Shown here piece after piece: positions 62,984 to 64,000 of a stretch of 64,000 nt of DNA. The translations under genes and the position numbers were made by a program. The notes under the pieces were generated by a model. The model searched no databases and had not been told where the DNA came from. It saw nothing but the letters and a program-made list of their open reading frames with translations. Origin of the DNA: Dyadobacter sp. 676 (GTDB taxonomy: Bacteria > Bacteroidota > Bacteroidia > Cytophagales > Spirosomataceae); contig NZ_CP159289.1 in the NCBI RefSeq assembly GCF_040448675.1, forward strand, positions 2,604,001-2,668,000. The letters are read 5' to 3'. Position 1 is the stretch's first letter. Every line of letters begins with the position of its first letter.

Positions 62984-64000
62984 AGCCGAACACTCCCGAA
63001 ACACCTGCGCCACCTGCGCTTGCCGACAAGCTTCTTAGCCGGATATGCGCCCCGCATTTACGCGAAAGCATTCTCGGCGACCTGCACGAAGAATTTCATT
63101 ATCAGGCGCGCAGCATAGGACCCCGAAAAGCCCGGCTGCATTACTGGCGTGAGGCATTAGGCTTCATCAAGCCCAGGTATATCCGCAGAAAAAGCCCCCC
63201 CCTATCCAGCCACTTTTCTATTCAGCTTCGATATGATCCGCAACTACTTCACCATTGCCTGGCGCACGCTGGCTTCCAACAAGATCTATTCGTTCGTTAA
63301 TGTCGTCGGCCTCAGCATTGGCCTGGCGGCCGCTATGCTGATATTGCTGTATACCAAAGACGAGGTAAGCTTTGATCAGTTCCATGCCAACAATCCGAAT
63401 ATTTACCGGATCACTAATAAATTCATATCCCCGGCGGGAAAGCAGGTAGGCGTAATGGGAAATACGGGCTATCTGCCGGGACCGAAATTTGCCGCCGGTG
63501 TGCCGGAAATCCGGGCGTTCGTGCGCTATCACTGGCATCGTAACGATATTAAAAAAGGCAATGAAATCAAGAGCACAGAGGTCTTTCGTACCGATTCCTC
63601 CTTCTTTTCCGTCTTCTCTTTTCCGTTGTCGAGCGGCGACCCCAAAACCGCATTGAAAGAGCCCAGATCGGTAGTGATTTCGGAAGAAATGGCTGAAAAA
63701 CATTTTGGCAGCACGGACGCCCTCGGGAAGACAATCCTGATGAAGGACAGCTTTGACAAAGACGCACGTTTTGAGCTGTATACCGTCACGGGTGTGGCAC
63801 GAAAATCGCCTCAAAACTCATCCATTAAGTTCGATGTCCTTATCCCGATGGTCATTGGCCCCAGCGAAATACACCGCGCCACAAACTGGTTCAACACTTT
63901 CATGAACACCTTCGTCCTGCTCGCTCCCGGCGCGGATGTGGCCCAGGTAGAGCGGAAAATGAACCTGGTTTACAATGCGGACGCCAAAGAAGCCATTAAG
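62980..64000 (+). CDS. ABC transporter permease (MacB/FtsX-like) with N-terminal prefix domain, frameshifted, partial
   Basis: The frame starting at 62980 encodes a permease-prefix domain (LLSRICAPHLRESILGDLHEEF) and runs to RYIRRKS. After a run of eight C at 63195-63202 the next frame continues YPATFLFSFDMIRNYFTIAWR, a membrane helix (FVNVVGLSIGLAAAMLILLYT), then the MacB periplasmic domain (FHANNPNIYRITNKF, KHFGSTDALGKTI). One extra C accounts for the break. The protein runs off the right edge. It is probably an exporter or mechanotransmission permease regulated by the overlapping padR. Confidence 0.88.

Overview
The window looks like a chromosome segment of a Cytophagales bacterium (phylum Bacteroidota), most like Dyadobacter or a close relative. 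Reasons: type IX secretion genes (porU, porV) with secreted cargo carrying C-terminal sorting domains, a TonB-dependent receptor with an N-terminal carboxypeptidase-like domain, a GGGP synthase, and several promoters of the Bacteroidota form TTG-N17..24-TAnnTTTG, including ones directly upstream of both tRNA genes. The genus is an inference from gene content, not a search result.

Layout. 1-6.8 kb (minus strand): an inactive-type M16 peptidase subunit, porV, porU, a SprT-like metalloprotein and a tiny lipoprotein. 6.9-11.9 kb (minus): GGGP synthase, three small membrane proteins, then hisIE-hisF-hisA-hisH read from hisH. Upstream of hisH lies a complete-looking transcription attenuator: promoter, His-rich leader peptide, antiterminator and terminator. 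12-25 kb (plus): M14 peptidase, TonB receptor with a TIG/beta-helix lipoprotein, HupE-like protein with M1 peptidase, a decayed locus (22-bp tandem repeats plus a DUF4143-type fragment), a 2-hydroxyacid dehydrogenase and a GT-C-like membrane protein. 25-32.6 kb: a ThDP enzyme with a MEKHLA protein, a GMC oxidoreductase with its subunit-3 partner and a divergent secreted EthD protein, and a PKD lipoprotein. 32.7-53.8 kb: tRNA-Arg, enoyl-CoA hydratase, PAP2-like protein, asnS, a T9SS cargo protein, a serine hydrolase, nuoL-nuoM, an acyltransferase-like protein, a gldA-like ATPase, a GH3/beta-lactamase fusion, a giant Ig-repeat T9SS protein, tadA and sod.

53.8-60 kb is a scrapyard downstream of tRNA-His: an IS3-family element inserted in a small secreted-protein gene, an hsdR remnant, an unknown secreted protein, a monooxygenase-domain protein, and a methyltransferase cut by a second IS3-family element. 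60-64 kb holds an outer-membrane barrel, a beta-helix protein, and a PadR regulator overlapping an ABC permease that runs off the window.

Four otherwise intact genes (ThDP enzyme, nuoL, beta-helix protein, ABC permease) are each broken by one extra base, mostly in short G/C runs. I annotate each as one gene with a frameshift; the uniform direction makes sequencing error a strong explanation. The best candidate for undescribed biology is the his attenuator, whose leader peptide appears to be translated from a leaderless start. The operonic ThDP enzyme/MEKHLA pair, with two inverted repeats at its promoter, comes next.
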